A program made the translations under genes and the position numbers. A model generated the notes under the pieces. That model made no database searches, had not been told where the DNA came from, and worked only from the letters and a program-made list of their open reading frames with translations. 64,000 bases of DNA from NCBI RefSeq assembly GCF_030009775.1, contig NZ_JASCTH010000034.1:35287-99286 (forward strand), read 5' to 3'. Positions 39,973 through 47,560 of this stretch are shown piece after piece. Each line of letters opens with the position of its first letter. Within the stretch, counting starts at the first letter, position 1. The DNA comes from Actinoplanes sandaracinus (GTDB lineage: Bacteria > Actinomycetota > Actinomycetes > Mycobacteriales > Micromonosporaceae).

Positions 39973-40844
39973 CCTTGCTGCACGGACAGGCCGCCGTCGA
40001 CCAGCTTCTCGATCTCCTCGATCTGGAGCAGGTCGACGCGGCCACCTTCCGGGGCGAGAGCCCGCAGACCGGAGCCCAGCGCGTGTTCGGCGGCCAGGTC
40101 GCCGGGCAGGCGCTGGTCGCCGCCGGCCGCACCGTCGACCCGTCCCGGCACGTGCACTCGCTGCACGGCTATTTCGTGCGGCCGGGCGATCCGACGGAGC
40201 CGATCACGTTCCATGTCGAGCTGATCCGGGACGGGCGCTCGTTCTCGGTCCGCCGGTCCACGGCCAAGCAGCACGGCAAGACCATCTTCTTCATGTCGGC
40301 GTCGTTCCAGGTGCCCGAGGAGGGTCTGGACCACCACACCCCGCCGCCGACCGGCGTTCCCGCCCCGGAGGACGTCCCCACCATGCTGCACTGGGTGGAG
40401 AAATATCCCGATCGCGCGGCCATGTTCAAGGCCTCACCGCGATCGGTGGACGTCCGTTACGTGGGTGTGCCCGGCTGGGTTCCACCGGGTGACCGTGGCA
40501 TCGAGCCCCAGCAGCGGGTGTGGATGCGTCTGGACGGGAAACTGCCCGACGATCCGCTGATCCACGCCTGCGCGCTGACCTACGCCTCCGACATGTCACT
40601 GCTCGACGCGGTGCTCTCCACCCACGGCGAGGTGTGGGGTCCCGGCGGTGTCATCGGGGCGAGCCTCGACCACGCTCTCTGGTTCCACCGGCCGTTCCGG
40701 GCCGACGAGTGGTTCCTCTACGACAGCACCAGCCCGTCCGCGAGCGGATCCCGCGGGCTCGCCAGCGGGCGCATGTTCACGCGTGACGGCCGCCACATCG
40801 CCAGCGCCGTGCAGGAGGGTCTGCTCCGCCGGATCGGTGGCTGA
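39969..40844 (+). CDS. tesB: Acyl-CoA thioesterase II
   Basis: A 291-residue double-hotdog enzyme hydrolysing acyl-CoA. The first hotdog has RVFGGQVAGQALVAAGRTV and HSLHGYFVRPGD; the second has YASDMSLLDAVL (catalytic Asp), SLDHALWFHRPF and VQEGLLR (catalytic Gln region). GTG overlaps the pyk stop by 4 bp. A strong hairpin follows the stop codon. Confidence 0.93.
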   Translation: MTLLHGQAAVDQLLDLLDLEQVDAATFRGESPQTGAQRVFGGQVAGQALVAAGRTVDPSRHVHSLHGYFVRPGDPTEPITFHVELIRDGRSFSVRRSTAKQHGKTIFFMSASFQVPEEGLDHHTPPPTGVPAPEDVPTMLHWVEKYPDRAAMFKASPRSVDVRYVGVPGWVPPGDRGIEPQQRVWMRLDGKLPDDPLIHACALTYASDMSLLDAVLSTHGEVWGPGGVIGASLDHALWFHRPFRADEWFLYDSTSPSASGSRGLASGRMFTRDGRHIASAVQEGLLRRIGG

Positions 40845-40846
40845 GA

Positions 40847-40907
40847 CCCCGCCGGCGCGGATCCCGGCCTGGCGACCGGCCGGACGACAGATCCACCGCC
40901 GGCGGGG
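40847..40907 (+). terminator. Hairpin after tesB
   Basis: Outer arms CCCCGCCGGCG (40847-40857) and CGCCGGCGGGG (40897-40907) are perfect over 11 bp; a smaller CGGCC/GGCCG hairpin lies inside. It sits between convergent tesB and the HdeD-like gene and may act on both. Confidence 0.65.
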
Positions 40908-40921
40908 CCGGGGACGACGTC

Positions 40922-41845
40922 TCATCTGATCACGCTTCCGCCGGCGGGCCGTTCCGCCACGGCTTCCACGCCTTCCGGGGTGTCCGGCACGGGCGGCAGG
41001 TCCAGGTGGGGTTCGGCGGGGGCGGCGCCGGCTCGCGGACCGGTGATCCCGGCCTGGGCCAGCATCGCGTCGAGGTCCGCGGTGGTGCGCACCACATGGT
41101 CGTGGAAGCTCTCCACGACCGCCGGCGAGCCCGGTGCGTCGGCCGAGGCGCCGGGGCGGGCCCGGTGCCGGGCCTTCGACTTCGCCGGGGCGCTCTCGAA
41201 ATCGGTCATCCCGGCCGTGTAGCCGGCCACCCCGGCGGCCCGCTCGGGCGGTAGTTCCAGCACGTCCTTGCGGGGGCCGGCGACCTCACGCAGCCGCAGC
41301 GCGGTGACCAGGTCGGCCACCGCACGCAGCACCCCGAGCGCGCCGAGCACCACCAGCACCAGGTCCGCCGCCCGGGAGAACGGGCTGGCCGAGAAGAATC
41401 CGAGCGCGGTCTCCAGCACGCCGACCGTCACCAGCAGGCTCCAGGTGCGGTCCGCTCCCCGGGTCATGATGCCGACCGCGACGTCGACGGCGCCGCGCAC
41501 CATCAGATACCAGCCGATCAGCGCGGCCGGCGTGGTGAACGACGAGTCCTGGTCGGTCAGCAGCAGGACCCCGGTGGCGGTGAACAGCGCGGCCAGGCCG
41601 GCGTTCAGCCACCAGGTCCGGGTTCCGGCGAAGGCGCGCAGCAGTTCGCAGACCGCTCCGAAGAGCACGACCGGCCCCGCCACCGCGGAGACGTCGGCCG
41701 GTTCCAGCCGCAGCACCGCCCAGGCGATGGTCAGCCACGCCGCCCCCGAGAACAGCAGGAAGCCCCACATGCCCCCGCGTGCGACGGTCGAGGGCGAAGT
41801 ACCGGACCACAACATGAGGCCTCCCGCTGATGCTGTCCCTGCCAT
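40922..41845 (-). CDS. HdeD/DUF308-like membrane protein with cytoplasmic tail
   Basis: Residues 1-175 carry about six hydrophobic helices in three pairs (GLLLFSG-type repeats, GWYLMVRGAVDVAVGI as the typical DUF308 pair), as in HdeD-family proteins. Residues 190-307 are a soluble tail with basic and Pro/Ala-rich parts and one helix (HDHVVRTTADLDAMLAQAGI). ATG 41845 has AGGG 7 nt upstream; ATG 41815, with GGGAGG 4 nt upstream, is an alternative. HdeD is linked to acid resistance in E. coli, but no role can be given here. Confidence 0.78.
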   Translation of the reverse strand: MAGTASAGGLMLWSGTSPSTVARGGMWGFLLFSGAAWLTIAWAVLRLEPADVSAVAGPVVLFGAVCELLRAFAGTRTWWLNAGLAALFTATGVLLLTDQDSSFTTPAALIGWYLMVRGAVDVAVGIMTRGADRTWSLLVTVGVLETALGFFSASPFSRAADLVLVVLGALGVLRAVADLVTALRLREVAGPRKDVLELPPERAAGVAGYTAGMTDFESAPAKSKARHRARPGASADAPGSPAVVESFHDHVVRTTADLDAMLAQAGITGPRAGAAPAEPHLDLPPVPDTPEGVEAVAERPAGGSVIR

Positions 41846-42131
41846 GACAGCACCCTGGGCTGGCCCGGGCCCGGCGTTCGCTCAGATTGCCGGTGCCGGA
41901 GTTCCTTTACCGAAGCCTTTTCACTCGGTAACCCGCCGGTCATCGGCGTGTGTTTGATTGTCCGGTAATGGGAAGCCGGATTCAGAGATCACGACGCCGG
42001 GTGAATGATTAGCGGCGACCGCTCGATCAATGGCCCGCTGGTGCCCACATGGGCCGCCACCACGTTACATAGATCGGTGTCAGAGGAGGTCGGCCCTGAT
42101 CAGGACCGCTGGTCCACTCCTTGGAATTTTG

Positions 42132-42205
42132 TGCCCCCGGTGGGATTCGAACCCACACTGTATGGTGTTTGAGACCACTTTCTCTGCCGGTTGGAATACA
42201 GGGGC
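42132..42205 (-). tRNA. tRNA with CAA anticodon (Leu-like), atypical
   Basis: Read on the minus strand, 74 nt fold into a cloverleaf: acceptor GCCCCTG with CGGGGGC (one G-U), anticodon stem GTGGT/ACCAT with loop CTCAAAC (anticodon CAA at 42169-42171), 5-nt variable loop, T arm GTGGG-TTCGAAT-CCCAC, discriminator A. CCA is not encoded. CAA reads the Leu codon UUG, yet Leu tRNAs normally have a long variable arm; this one is short. The D arm forms only a 3-bp TTC/GAA stem around a loop with GG. It may be a real but specialised tRNA or a decayed copy. Confidence 0.8.
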
Positions 42206-42212
42206 TTCACCC

Positions 42213-42241
42213 TCAGATGGTAACCAGAACCATCAGATGGT
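42213..42241. promoter_or_regulatory. 20-bp-spaced repeat upstream of tRNA
   Basis: TCAGATGGT at 42213-42221 recurs at 42233-42241, and the second copy is part of the dyad ACCATC-A-GATGGT (42229-42241). It lies 8 bp upstream of the tRNA 5' end and also upstream of pdtaR. It may be an operator or promoter element. Confidence 0.4.
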
Positions 42242-42372
42242 GGCACGCCTCAACAGGGCGTGAGTTGGTCACGCCAGGATGAGACTCCGACAGCCTACCT
42301 ACTAGGCTTAGGGCGGCGGTACCCCACATGCCGGGGTGTCGCGTCATCGACGTTCTGGGGGTAGGGGTTTCC

Positions 42373-43008
42373 GTGGCCGACACGCAGGGTGGTGTGGAGC
42401 GCAAGCGGGTGCTCATCGCCGAGGACGAGGCCCTGATCCGGCTGGACCTGGCCGAGATGCTGGTTGAGGAGGGCTACGACGTCGTCGGCGAGGCCGGTGA
42501 CGGCGAGACCGCCGTCCGGCTGGCCGAGGACCTCAAGCCTGACCTGGTGATCCTGGACATCAAGATGCCGATCATGGATGGTCTGGCGGCCGCGGAGCGG
42601 ATCGCCGGCGGCCGGATCGCGCCGGTGGTGATCCTGACCGCTTTCAGTCAGCGCGACCTGGTCGAGCGGGCCCGGGCCGCCGGTGCGATGGCCTACCTGG
42701 TCAAACCCTTCCAGAAATCCGATCTGGTGCCGGCGATCGAGATCGCCCTCTCCCGGTACTCGGAGATCGCCGTCCTGGAGTCCGAGGTCGCCGGCCTGAC
42801 CGAGCGTCTGGAGACGCGTAAGTCGGTGGAGCGCGCCAAGGGCGAGCTGATGACGAAGTATTCGATGACCGAGCCGCAGGCGTTCAAGTGGATCCAGCGC
42901 GCGGCGATGGACAACCGGATGACGATGCGTGAGGTGGCGGACCGCATCCTCCAGGAGTCGTCGGGCGGCCCCGCCAGCGGCCCTTCGGCGGCACCTCAAG
43001 CCGGTTAG
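42373..43008 (+). CDS. pdtaR: ANTAR-domain response regulator PdtaR
   Basis: A 211-residue response regulator. The receiver domain has acidic pocket residues in IAEDEAL, phospho-acceptor D62 in VILDIKMP and the conserved Lys in YLVKPF. The C-terminal ANTAR domain (about 135-200: LETRKSVERAKGELMTKYSMTEPQAFKWIQRAAM) binds RNA and prevents early termination. GTG 42373 is preferred. The partner kinase PdtaS is usually elsewhere, and none is seen here. Position beside the amino-acid transport and polA genes matches other actinobacteria. Confidence 0.93.
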   Translation: MADTQGGVERKRVLIAEDEALIRLDLAEMLVEEGYDVVGEAGDGETAVRLAEDLKPDLVILDIKMPIMDGLAAAERIAGGRIAPVVILTAFSQRDLVERARAAGAMAYLVKPFQKSDLVPAIEIALSRYSEIAVLESEVAGLTERLETRKSVERAKGELMTKYSMTEPQAFKWIQRAAMDNRMTMREVADRILQESSGGPASGPSAAPQAG

Positions 43009-43023
43009 ACGGGACCATCCAGG

Positions 43024-43049
43024 CCGGTGGTACAGCTCACTGCCACCGG
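43024..43049 (+). terminator. Hairpin after pdtaR
   Basis: CCGGTGG (43024-43030) and CCACCGG (43043-43049) with a 12-nt loop, followed by TCTTG. It separates pdtaR from the liv operon. Confidence 0.55.
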
Positions 43050-43083
43050 TCTTGTATTGGCACTTGACGAAAGGTTGAGGCTC

Positions 43084-43133
43084 CGTAACGGCTTTGTTAC
43101 GACCGGCTGCTCCAGTGCTTGGCAAGCTATGAT
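43084..43133 (+). promoter_or_regulatory. liv operon promoter region with GlnR-like dyad
   Basis: CGTAAC-N6-GTTACG at 43084-43101 is a perfect dyad with the GTnAC-N6-GnnAC spacing of an actinobacterial GlnR site. TATGAT at 43128-43133 is a good -10 hexamer, 62 bp before the livH start. The GlnR link is inference. Confidence 0.45.
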
Positions 43134-43194
43134 CCGCCAGTCCTTCCGCGATTCATCTGGCGGGGATTTCTGCTGCTAGACACAAGGAGCATCG

Positions 43195-44487
43195 TTGCGT
43201 AGAGCCGTGATTATCTTCACGGCCGTTCTCGGTTTCCTGTTCACTTCCCTGGGTTTCGGCGCCACAAGCGCCTTGGCCGAGGGCGAGGCGTTGCAGGGCA
43301 CCTTGATCAATGCCAACCAGCCTGTTGCGGGCGTGGCGATCAAGGTGTTCGACCAGGGCGGCACATCGGCCGGGGAGGCGACGTCCGGACCGGACGGCAA
43401 GTGGGTGGTACCGCTCAAGGCGGCCGGCACCTACAAGGTCGATCTCGATACCGCGACGCTGCCCCAGGGCGTTACCGTCACCACCGGGCGATCAAGTCTG
43501 ACGTTGACGGTCTTCGAGGGCGCGGCGCGGAACGTGTTGTTCCCGCTCGGCGGGGCGGCCGCGACGGGCCCGGGCGCGGCGACACCGGAGGACGAGGGGA
43601 ACTCCCAACTCAGCCGGATCCTCGACCTGATCTATACCGGTATCCATTTCGGCCTGATCATCGCGCTGGCGGCCCTGGGTCTCTCGCTGATCTTCGGCAC
43701 CATGGGCCTGACCAACTTCGCCCACGGTGAGTTGATCACCTTCGGCGCGGTGGGCTGTTTCTTCCTCAACGTCACCGTCGGCCTTCCGCTGGAACTCGCC
43801 GCGGTCGCCGCCGTGGTGCTCGGTGGCGCGTTCGGCTACTTCCAGGACCGGCTGTTCTGGGGCTGGCTGCGTAACCGCCGGACCGGCCTGATCGGCATGA
43901 TGATCATCTCGATCGGTCTGGCCCTGATCCTGCGCTACCTCTACCTGTTCTTCTTCGCCGGCGACACCAGGCAGTACTCGGCGTACGTCGCCCAGCCCGG
44001 CATGGACCTGGGTCTGATCTCGGTGGCCCCGAAGAACCTGATCATGGACGCCGTGGCGATCGTCGTACTGATCGGTGTCTCGCTCGCGCTGGTCATGACC
44101 CGGCTCGGCAAGGCGACGCGGGCGGTCTCGACCAACCCGTCCCTCGCCGCGGCCTCCGGCATCAGCGTCGACTCGATCATCCGCCTGGTGTGGACGATCG
44201 GTGGCGCGCTGGCCGCGCTGAGCGGTGTCATGCTCGGTGTCTTCCAGGGTGTGAACTACCAGATGGGCTTCCAGATCCTGCTCCTGGTGTTCGCCGCGGT
44301 CACGCTCGGCGGTCTCGGCACCGCCTTCGGCGCCCTCCTGGGCAGTCTCGTCGTGGGTCTCGCCACGCAGCTCTCGACGCTGTGGATCCCGACCGAGCTC
44401 AAGAACGTCGGCGCCCTGGTGGTGCTGATCGTGATCATCCTGGTCCGGCCACAGGGCATCCTGGGCCGCCGCGAGCGGATCGGCTGA
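43195..44487 (+). CDS. livH: Branched-chain amino acid permease LivH with extracytoplasmic N-domain
   Basis: This 430-residue protein begins with a signal peptide (about 1-28, ending SALA), then a 90-residue beta-rich segment (GTLINANQPVAGVAIKVFDQ, SGPDGKWVVPLKAAGTYKVDL) of the carboxypeptidase regulatory-like/CnaB type, then a linker, and from about residue 140 a full LivH permease (LSLIFGTMGLTNFAHGEL, PSLAAASGISVDSI with EAA-like loop). Usual LivH is about 290 residues. TTG 43195 has AAGGAG upstream. The extra domain would sit outside the membrane, near the LivJ binding protein. First gene of livHMGF. Confidence 0.9.
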   Translation: MRRAVIIFTAVLGFLFTSLGFGATSALAEGEALQGTLINANQPVAGVAIKVFDQGGTSAGEATSGPDGKWVVPLKAAGTYKVDLDTATLPQGVTVTTGRSSLTLTVFEGAARNVLFPLGGAAATGPGAATPEDEGNSQLSRILDLIYTGIHFGLIIALAALGLSLIFGTMGLTNFAHGELITFGAVGCFFLNVTVGLPLELAAVAAVVLGGAFGYFQDRLFWGWLRNRRTGLIGMMIISIGLALILRYLYLFFFAGDTRQYSAYVAQPGMDLGLISVAPKNLIMDAVAIVVLIGVSLALVMTRLGKATRAVSTNPSLAAASGISVDSIIRLVWTIGGALAALSGVMLGVFQGVNYQMGFQILLLVFAAVTLGGLGTAFGALLGSLVVGLATQLSTLWIPTELKNVGALVVLIVIILVRPQGILGRRERIG

Positions 44488-44497
44488 GGGAGGCCTG

Positions 44498-45490
44498 ATG
44501 AACTGGGACATCATTCTCGGCGTCTCCCTGGAGTCGCTGATCAACGCAACGATGATCGCGTACGCACTGGCGGCGATCGGCCTGAACGTGCATTTCGGCT
44601 ACACGGGCCTGCTGAACTTCGGTCAGTCCGCGTTCCTCGGTGTCGCGGCCTACGGCCTGGCGATGATCGTCGCCACGTTCGGCCTGCCGTTCTGGGTCGG
44701 CATCCTGGCCGGCCTGGGTGGCGCCGTCATCCTGGCGCTGCTGCTCGGCATTCCGACGCTGCGACTGCGCGCCGACTACCTGGCGATCGTGACGATCGCC
44801 GCCGCGGAGATCGTCCGACTGCTCTTCCGGTCGGTCTCGCTCAGCGAGTGGACCGGTGGCTCCGACGGCCTCCAGGCCTTCTCGGACGACTTCTACGCCA
44901 TGAACCCGTACAGCGGGGCGGTCGAGATCAGCACGCTGATCAGCTTCGACGAGCGCGAGCTGTGGATCATGACGGTCGGCTGGGTGCTCGTCGCCATCGC
45001 TCTGCTCATCGTGTTCCTGGCGATGCGCAGCCCGTGGGGCCGGGTCATCAAGGCGATCCGGGAGGACGAGGACGCGGTCCGCAGCCTCGGGAAGAACGTC
45101 GTCTCCTACAAGATGCAGTCGCTGATCCTCGGTGGCGTCCTCGGATCGCTGGGCGGTTTCGTCATCGCGCTCCGCAACGCCGCCGTGCAGCCGGACACCT
45201 ACGGCACCGAGTTCACGTTCTACATGTACACGATCGTGATCCTCGGCGGCGCGGCCCGTGTCTTCGGCCCGGTCGTCGGCTCGATGATCTTCTGGTTCCT
45301 GCTCACGTTCATCAACGCCTTCCTGCCGTCGGCGATCGACGCGGGCCTCATCCCGAGTTGGCTGATGAACAAGAACCAGGCGGGTGCGGTCGGGTACATC
45401 TTCGTGGGTCTCGGCCTCGTCCTCTTGCTGATCTTCCGTCCGCAGGGCATCTTCGGCGACAAGAAGGAGGTCATGCTCGATGGCCGATGA
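44498..45490 (+). CDS. livM: Branched-chain amino acid permease LivM
   Basis: A 330-residue permease with about nine helices. GLNVHFGYTGLLNFGQSAFLGVAAYG is the classic LivM segment, and SPWGRVIKAIREDEDAVRSLGKN is its coupling loop. It pairs with LivH in the membrane. ATG 44498 has GGGAGG upstream and follows livH by 10 bp; the end overlaps livG by 11 bp. Confidence 0.93.
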   Translation: MNWDIILGVSLESLINATMIAYALAAIGLNVHFGYTGLLNFGQSAFLGVAAYGLAMIVATFGLPFWVGILAGLGGAVILALLLGIPTLRLRADYLAIVTIAAAEIVRLLFRSVSLSEWTGGSDGLQAFSDDFYAMNPYSGAVEISTLISFDERELWIMTVGWVLVAIALLIVFLAMRSPWGRVIKAIREDEDAVRSLGKNVVSYKMQSLILGGVLGSLGGFVIALRNAAVQPDTYGTEFTFYMYTIVILGGAARVFGPVVGSMIFWFLLTFINAFLPSAIDAGLIPSWLMNKNQAGAVGYIFVGLGLVLLLIFRPQGIFGDKKEVMLDGR

Positions 45491-46415
45491 CGCTAGCGTC
45501 CTTCCCGGCGTGGCCCGGGCGCGTGAGGCGCTCAAGGACGTCCCGCACGAGCCCGGCGCCAAGAAGCCGGACCCGATCCTGGTCGCCGACAAGGTCATCC
45601 GCCGCTTCGGTGGCCTCACCGCGGTGCAGGTCGACCACATCGAGATCCAGCGTGGCGCGATCACCGCGCTGATCGGGCCCAACGGCGCCGGCAAGACGAC
45701 GTTCTTCAACCTGCTGACCGGCTTCGACAAGCCGAACGAGGGCAACTGGAACTTCAACGGCAAGCCGCTCGCCGGTGTGCCGCCGCACAAGGTCGCCCGG
45801 CAGGGCATGGTGCGCACCTTCCAGCTCACCAAGGCGCTGTCCCGGCTGTCGGTCATCGACAACATGCGGCTCGGCGGCACCGGCCAGAAGGGCGAGTCCT
45901 TCTGGACCTCGCTGATCCCGGCCCTGTGGAAGCAGCAGGAACAGGAGATCACCGAGCGCGCCGACGAGCTCCTGGCCCGGTTCAAGCTCGACGCCAAGCG
46001 CGAGGACTTCGCCGGCAGCCTCTCCGGCGGTCAGCGCAAGCTCCTGGAGATGGCGCGGGCCCTGATGGTGCAGCCCGACATGGTCATGCTCGACGAGCCG
46101 ATGGCCGGTGTGAACCCGGCCCTCACCCAGTCGCTGCTGGGCCACGTCAAGAGCCTGCGTGAGGACGGCATGACCGTTCTCTTCGTCGAGCACGACATGG
46201 ACATGGTCCGTGACATCAGCGACTGGGTGATCGTCATGGGCCAGGGTGAGGTGATCGCCGAGGGCACGCCGGACACGGTCATGGCGGACCCGCGCGTCAT
46301 CGACGCCTACCTGGGCGCGCACCACGACGGAACGGCGCACGACCCTGCCGAGGTGGCCGCCGAGACAGGCGTCCCGGCAACCCCACCCGCCGAGGGAGGC
46401 AAGACCGATGAGTAG
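45480..46415 (+). CDS. livG: Branched-chain amino acid ABC ATPase LivG
   Basis: A 311-residue ATPase: Walker A GPNGAGKTTFFN, the LivG-specific VRTFQLTKALSRLSVIDN, signature LSGGQRKLLEMARALM, Walker B VMLDEPMAGVNP, H-loop FVEHDMD. It has 35 extra N-terminal residues and a 30-residue acidic C-terminal tail. Overlaps livM by 11 bp and livF by 8 bp. Confidence 0.94.
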   Translation: MADDASVLPGVARAREALKDVPHEPGAKKPDPILVADKVIRRFGGLTAVQVDHIEIQRGAITALIGPNGAGKTTFFNLLTGFDKPNEGNWNFNGKPLAGVPPHKVARQGMVRTFQLTKALSRLSVIDNMRLGGTGQKGESFWTSLIPALWKQQEQEITERADELLARFKLDAKREDFAGSLSGGQRKLLEMARALMVQPDMVMLDEPMAGVNPALTQSLLGHVKSLREDGMTVLFVEHDMDMVRDISDWVIVMGQGEVIAEGTPDTVMADPRVIDAYLGAHHDGTAHDPAEVAAETGVPATPPAEGGKTDE

Positions 46416-47187
46416 TGGCTCCAGCAACGAGGTCCAGGACCGCTCCGAGCACCTGAGCGCGGCCGAGGGCGCCCTGGTCCGTGCCGACGACCTGATCGCC
46501 GGCTACCTCCCGGGCGTCAACATCCTCAACAACTGTGACCTGTACGCCCGTGAGGGCGAACTGGTCGGCATCATCGGCCCGAACGGCGCCGGCAAGTCGA
46601 CCCTGCTCAAGGCCCTCTTCGGTCTGGTGAACATCCGCTCCGGCGAGGTCACGCTCCGGGGCGAGGCCATCACCAACCTGAAGGCCAACAAGCTCGTCGC
46701 CAAGGGGATCGGGTTCGTCCCGCAGACCAACAACGTCTTCGGCACCCTGACCATCGAAGAGAACCTCGAGATGGGCGTGTTCCTGCGGCCGAAGAAGTTC
46801 AAGGAGCGCTTCGACTTCGTGGCGAGTCTGTTCCCCGCTCTCGGCACGCGGCGCAAGCAGCGGGCCGGATCGCTCTCCGGCGGTGAGCGGCAGATGGTCG
46901 CGATGGGCCGGGCCCTCATGATGGAGCCCAGCGTCCTGCTGCTCGACGAGCCGTCGGCGGGTCTGTCTCCGGCCATGCAGGACGAGGTCTTCTTCCGGAC
47001 CAAGCAGATCAACGACACCGGCGTCACCGTCATCATGGTGGAGCAGAACGCCCGCCGGTGCCTTCAGATCTGCGACCGGGGGTACGTGCTGGACCAGGGC
47101 CGCAACGCCTACACCGCGTCCGGCCGTGACCTGATGCACGACCCGAAGGTCATCGAGCTCTACCTCGGGACGCTCGCGCGCGCCTGA
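46408..47187 (+). CDS. livF: Branched-chain amino acid ABC ATPase LivF
   Basis: A 259-residue ATPase partner of LivG: Walker A GPNGAGKSTLLKALFG, FVPQTNNVFGTLTIEENLEMG, signature LSGGERQMVAMGRALM, Walker B LLLDEPSAGLSP, and VEQNARRCLQICDRGYVL typical of LivF. Last gene of the operon, followed by a perfect 20-bp hairpin. Confidence 0.95.
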   Translation: MSSGSSNEVQDRSEHLSAAEGALVRADDLIAGYLPGVNILNNCDLYAREGELVGIIGPNGAGKSTLLKALFGLVNIRSGEVTLRGEAITNLKANKLVAKGIGFVPQTNNVFGTLTIEENLEMGVFLRPKKFKERFDFVASLFPALGTRRKQRAGSLSGGERQMVAMGRALMMEPSVLLLDEPSAGLSPAMQDEVFFRTKQINDTGVTVIMVEQNARRCLQICDRGYVLDQGRNAYTASGRDLMHDPKVIELYLGTLARA

Positions 47188-47194
47188 GCCCCGT

Positions 47195-47240
47195 ACGAGA
47201 AAGGCCCCGGAACCGAACCTGGTTCCGGGGCCTTTCTCGT
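47195..47240 (+). terminator. liv operon terminator
   Basis: Perfect 20-bp arms at 47195-47214 and 47221-47240 with a 6-nt loop, 7 bp after the livF stop. The descending arm ends in CCTTTCTCGT. Strongest terminator in the window. Confidence 0.92.
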
Positions 47241-47514
47241 GTGCCTGTCGTCATCTCCGCGGGTCTGTCGCCGCCGCCCCGCTGCCTCGCCGCTCCGCCT
47301 CACGGTGGCGCCGTGGGGGATCGGGCTGTCGCCCCCGCCGCCCCGCCCGCCGTGTCGCCGTGGGGACCGGGCTGTTGCCGTTCCTGCCGCCGTTCCCGTC
47401 GGCGGGAGCGTCCTCGCGGCGGTGCTCCGTGCGAGCTCTCAGCGGGGCTCTGCCGGGCTTGCGGTCCGGCCGGGTGGGAGGGTGCGGGGCCGGAGGATCT
47501 CTACCGGGAAAAGG
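47241..47514. other. Spacer between livF and livJ, nothing seen
   Basis: About 275 bp of C-rich DNA between convergent terminators. Short plus-strand frames are Arg/Pro-rich and have no ribosome-binding site. Confidence 0.6.
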
Positions 47515-47546
47515 GCGAGGGCCCGGCCAGTCGGCCGAGCCCTCGC
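47515..47546 (-). terminator. livJ terminator hairpin
   Basis: GCGAGGGC (47515-47522) and GCCCTCGC (47539-47546) with a GC-rich inner part, followed on the minus strand by CCTTTTCC, 14 bp beyond the livJ stop. Confidence 0.7.
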
Positions 47547-47560
47547 GGTGACGCTCTCGA

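Noticed and set aside
42030..42263. Plus-strand frame containing PRWDSNPH
   Set aside because: This peptide is the familiar false translation of the antisense of a tRNA T arm and anticodon region; the tRNA on the minus strand explains it.
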